The position numbers and the translations under genes were made by a program. The notes under the pieces were generated by a model. The model did not search any database. It was not told the origin of the DNA and saw only the letters and a program-made list of their open reading frames with translations. Shown here piece after piece: positions 60,645 through 64,000 of a stretch of DNA of 64,000 nucleotides. The first letter of the stretch is position 1. The number at the start of each line of letters is the position of its first letter. The stretch is taken from positions 161,508,746 through 161,572,745 of the forward strand of contig CM073590.1 of NCBI GenBank assembly GCA_037074705.1. The letters run 5' to 3'. Origin of the DNA: Zhengitettix transpicula. Taxonomy: Eukaryota > Arthropoda > Insecta > Orthoptera > Tetrigidae.

Positions 60645-61370
60645 TTTATTGCTTGTCAAATTATATGTGTGCACAAATTAAATCCAATATATCTGTAGGA
60701 AGTGTATTTTGTATAATTTTTGAGATTTGAACCTACTTGGTTTACACTGAAAATTACATTTAGTATCATACCCATATCACAGAACTGAAAAAATATGTAT
60801 TTTGTCAATGTTTTTTGTGAGAGAAACCAGGATGTTGATGTTCACACTATCTTGCCAATGAATAGTAACCATCATCATTGGATATAATTTGTTTTTGAGT
60901 TTTGATCTAATGAGTAATTTTGAGACTAAAGTCTTCAATTGGGAAAGTTTCTGGAAATTAATTTATTTTTATATTCTCGTTTGCTTTGAACTAGATTAGA
61001 ATTAGTTTCCTATTGTAACCAGAGACTGCTCTTTTAACTTCAATTATGTGGTTAGTCATTTTGCATTAATATTGCCATTTACATTGCAAATTATTGAGGC
61101 ATTTTTAATAGAAATAATTGTGTCAATTATGATTGCTATTTTTCTCTCTTCATCTAAATAAACTATTTTATCTCCAGATGCAATACTGGGTGATGTCCTT
61201 AGATGTGACAGTAGTACAATATTAACATATTGTGATATTCAAGTTTTAGGTTCTTCATCGGTGATGCTGTTGATTTTTATTACTGTTATAGAAATACTCA
61301 ATCTGTAATAAATATCACAACAGTTAACAACATAGTACCTTCTGATGTTTATAGAAATGTAAAGTTGCTA
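60645..61370 (+). other. POLD2: POLD2 3' UTR and downstream DNA
   Basis: Non-coding. AATAAA-type signals occur at about 61,157 (AAATAAACT) and 61,308 (AATAAATATCAC). The actual polyadenylation site cannot be fixed by eye. Confidence 0.4.
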
Positions 61371-61374
61371 GGAC

Positions 61375-62880
61375 ATGAGCGGCCAACAGTTTTTCCCCCA
61401 GGCCAGTTTAAGCTTTTTTCATGGGCCGGTTAATATATTAAAATTGAAATATGTTAAATACAAAATTGACTTATGCAAGTAAACAAAATTTATTAGATAA
61501 TTTAGTTTATAAATAAATGTAAGTAATTTTTAGTACAAGAAAATAACAAAAAACTAATGAGACATGTTGAGCTGCTTTGCATCACCTGTTATTTATTTTT
61601 TTTACATATCTGGCTATATTGTTTTAGTAGTTATTCTTAACACAGCCTCCATATGTAAATCATTCAATGTTCATCTTGTACTTTTATTTAGATTCATTAA
61701 AGAAAAATTTTGTTCAAAAAAACATTGAGCTGAAGATTACTAAATATTTCTTGGCAATTTTTTTAAAACTGCTAATATAAATTGTACAAATTTTCTTACT
61801 CTTCTTTATGTTTCTCAAGAAATATTTCATGACATTGTAAGTTAATTATTTCTAATTGTATATCAACAGGAATGTCGTCTACATGTACATAAAATGGATT
61901 TCAGATAATGTTTTCTTGAGGCAATCAAATCACTGCTTGAAAACTGTCATTAGTGCAAGAATATTGTTATTAAATTCTTTAACTTTGTCTCTTGAAATAT
62001 TTAAAGATATTGTCTCTAATTTTGGAAAATGATAAAATTTGTATTAAGCCAGATTTCTATAAAGCACTCTACAAGATTTTAACCTTTGTGTTAAATCATG
62101 AACATATACATGAAATGTTTCAAAATATCCAAAAATCTTCATTTTCTGTGAGTATTAAAGTATTTTTATTTTCTCTTGAAAATCCCTCGTGTCTTAAATC
62201 TTTTCCCAAGTTAACCAATGGGTTCTGTTGTGATATGGTACATGCACATAACTGGTATTCAGTTCTCCTAGGAGCCTGTTTTTTAATACTTTTGATCAAA
62301 TGAAATTCAATAATTTCACAACCGTTTGTAACATGATCACTTTTTAAAATATTTTTGCATAATGCAAAAACTTTTCAGTTATCAACTGCAGCTATTGTCT
62401 ATGCTACAATGCTTCTTAAATATCTCATTTTCCAATCATCAAAGATGCTTCCACTTCTGAGTAGATGAGATTTTAACTTTCAATGTTGTACAATGTACAA
62501 TCATTGGTCATATATATTGATTTAAAAGTACCACTTATTTCATTTCCATAGTGCGTTGTCTAGAGAATATTAAAAAATTACTCGCAGGTCATATATTGGC
62601 CATGCCTGTGTTTGGAACATGATTTATTACAACACATTACATTACTGTTATTGCTAACAGATGAAGATGCAGTAATTTTCTTCCTAACATAAATTGTGAT
62701 AAAAATATTTCTGCATAATCAATTGATGCAAATTTTGTTGTAGGGCTGAGAAATTTTCATACTGAATTACTTTTTGTATTAAATAATTTTAAATATTTAA
62801 TATCTCTAATACAGTGTTTTTCTCCGAAAAGTTTATTTAATCCATGGAAATGATTGAAGTATGATAGCAAATTTTTAGTT
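61375..62880 (-). pseudogene. hAT-like transposon relic
   Basis: Near 61,385-61,440 (+ text GCGGCCAACAGTTTTTCCCC and CATGGGCCGGTTAATA) there is the GGCC-rich terminal wording common to one insect hAT group. On the minus strand, broken frames at about 61,880-61,700 read DIPVDIQLEIINLQCHEIFL, then a phenylalanine-rich NLQLN...FFNESK. This matches the C-terminal dimerisation region of GTF2IRD2/FAM200-like hAT transposases. Upstream minus-strand text to about 62,880 is too decayed to follow. Intact inverted ends were not found. Confidence 0.5.
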
Positions 62881-63329
62881 CATTAAGACCCCACTTAACA
62901 TGGGGTATACGTTCCAATAAGTTTGAGCAGTAAACTGAACAGCGTTAAACAAAGTCATTTTAACACGTAAATATTGGGGATAGGTGAAACAGAATGAAGA
63001 ATAAGAAAAATTATCAGTTTCTTTTGTTTTATTTTGTAACATTACATTAATTGAGGTGTTTAATGCCTAAGTGGGTTATTCCACATTTTGGTCTAAAATT
63101 ATGTAACTAGTTTAGGGAAGTCAGTGTCCATATTCTCAATTCCAAAGTGGTCTGAGTCAATGATCAAGAAATGGCAGCACAAAGAATTCTGGGATAAAAC
63201 TCCCCCTAGCGGCGCTGGAGGGGGTTTGAATCTGAAATTACAAACTGAAGAAAAAGGAGAAATATGAACATTAGGACTTATAATTAAAAAAAAATCCCGA
63301 GAAAAGTCAATATCCATCTTTTGATAATG
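62881..63329. other. Unassigned repeat-like DNA; possible 3' end of the gypsy element
   Basis: CCCCACTTAACATGGGGTATACGTTCC near 62,890-62,916 resembles the end of a small DNA element. On the minus strand, CCTCCAGCGCCGCTAGGGGGAGTTTTATC near 63,225-63,195 contains a purine-rich AGGGGGAG such as precedes a 3' LTR, but no LTR starting TG follows clearly. Confidence 0.35.
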
Positions 63330-64000
63330 ACTGAGACAATTCCAGAGATCTGAAATTTGTTTATTCGAATCAGTCACTGGATGCGATGAAAGCAGGCTTT
63401 AATCTAGTAATATGATCTGTGTTTCCTTGCCGTTCACCAGCGGAACGAAATCTTGTTCCGTCGGGCGGCGTAGTACACGAAAGGGATCGGAGTATGACTT
63501 TTCCAAGGACCGTTTGATATGGTCCATCCGAAGACCAAGTCTGCGTTCAGAAAATCTGGATAGACAAAAATCTTCATCTTACGGTGTGCCGATGCGGGAG
63601 TATGTGCTGACTAAACTTCGAGGAAGAGCGATGCATCTGGTGTCGTGGCAGTGGCTGTAAAAAAAACTTCCACTGTAGCTTGAGACTCATACCGTATACC
63701 AATTCTGCTGTACATCATGGCTGTTCGAAGTCCGATCATCATTGTAGGCAAAGCAATCTGTTGACGTGTTGCACATCAAAGACGTTTATAAAGATCCGTG
63801 CCAATGCTCAAGCTGGATGATAGGGTGAGGTTCGTATTCGCTAACTTTCGAGTTTTAGCAGAGCTCGTAAGAGTAGCGATTCGAATTGAGACCCTTGGTC
63901 TGTGGTTGCGGTTTCAGGAGAGCCAAATCTAGCTATCCGTCCTGGGTAAAATCTTTCGGTGTAGCTGAAATGTCGCACAGTGGTAGAGCTTTCGGCCACC
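63330..64000 (-). pseudogene. Ty3/gypsy-like integrase C-terminal relic, cut by window end
   Basis: Minus-strand frames read RFGSPETATTDQGSQFES at about 63,926-63,873, containing the second catalytic aspartate region of a retroviral-type integrase. Next, the usual HP---G--E-WH block appears only as disrupted text, with GTDLYKRL near 63,800. Then come IGLRTA near 63,735, FFTATATTPDASLF near 63,665-63,620, IFVYPDF near 63,570 and IKACFH near 63,395. Frameshifts and a stop make it inactive. The element continues beyond the window. It is CpG-rich compared with the adjoining DNA, so it is either young or outside the methylated domain. Confidence 0.7.

Noticed and set aside
61992..62303. 103-codon plus-strand ORF
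   Set aside because: Lies opposite the hAT-like relic, AT-rich, no recognisable residues.
1..64000. CRISPR arrays, bacterial operons, tRNA or rRNA genes
   Set aside because: None seen; the tandem units at 28.1-28.5 kb are LTR-end/primer-site repeats, not spacer arrays.

Overview
This 64 kb window is a piece of an AT-rich, repeat-laden animal nuclear genome, almost certainly an insect. The evidence is four genes split by canonical GT-AG introns, introns of up to 23 kb, and many degraded transposons of arthropod type (IS630/Tc1-mariner-like, hAT-like, piggyBac-like, Ty3/gypsy-like and several non-LTR retrotransposons). The intron sizes and repeat load would suit a large-genome insect such as a cockroach, termite or orthopteroid, but that is a guess. 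Nothing bacterial, no CRISPR and no tRNA or rRNA gene was recognised. Most long open frames are chance frames or frames inside repeats.

Layout, left to right. Positions 1-31,099 carry the last two coding exons (7,400-7,548 and 30,951-31,099, + strand) of an FBXL16-like F-box/LRR gene. A 23.4 kb intron packed with transposons separates them, and more repeat-rich intron or upstream DNA lies before 7,400. Next come a probable long 3' UTR and a tail-to-tail spacer. POLR3H (RNA polymerase III subunit RPC8; five exons, 202 codons, - strand, 44,510-36,042) follows. POLR3H and STK19 (five exons, 258 codons, + strand, 45,110-50,394) are head to head with 599 bp between start codons, so they probably share a bidirectional promoter. 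POLD2 (DNA polymerase delta small subunit; nine exons, 464 codons, + strand, 53,563-60,644) comes next. The right end holds a hAT-like relic and a truncated Ty3/gypsy integrase relic. All exon junctions of the three complete genes keep the frame, and the proteins run full length against the families as I know them.

Functionally, three neighbours serve the DNA template: POLR3H (Pol III stalk), STK19 (a winged-helix DNA-binding protein tied to transcription-coupled repair) and POLD2 (replication and repair synthesis). FBXL16 is unrelated and is probably tissue-restricted.

The strongest non-gene signals are these. (1) The CpG landscape is a mosaic: CpG-normal left of about 28.6 kb, strongly CpG-depleted through the housekeeping genes, and locally CpG-normal again exactly at the POLR3H/STK19 promoter, the POLD2 promoter and the far-right transposon. 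This looks like a germline gene-body methylation footprint. (2) Two opposite LTRs of one family are each followed by a tandem array of primer-binding-site units, one an exact tRNA-Lys-type site. (3) A ~0.5 kb SINE-like retroposon family has 5' hairpin modules, A-tails, target-site duplications and one nested insertion. (4) A dispersed repeat carries hammerhead-ribozyme-like core motifs. (5) An intact, unrecognised 98-codon ORF lies in the last intron of STK19.
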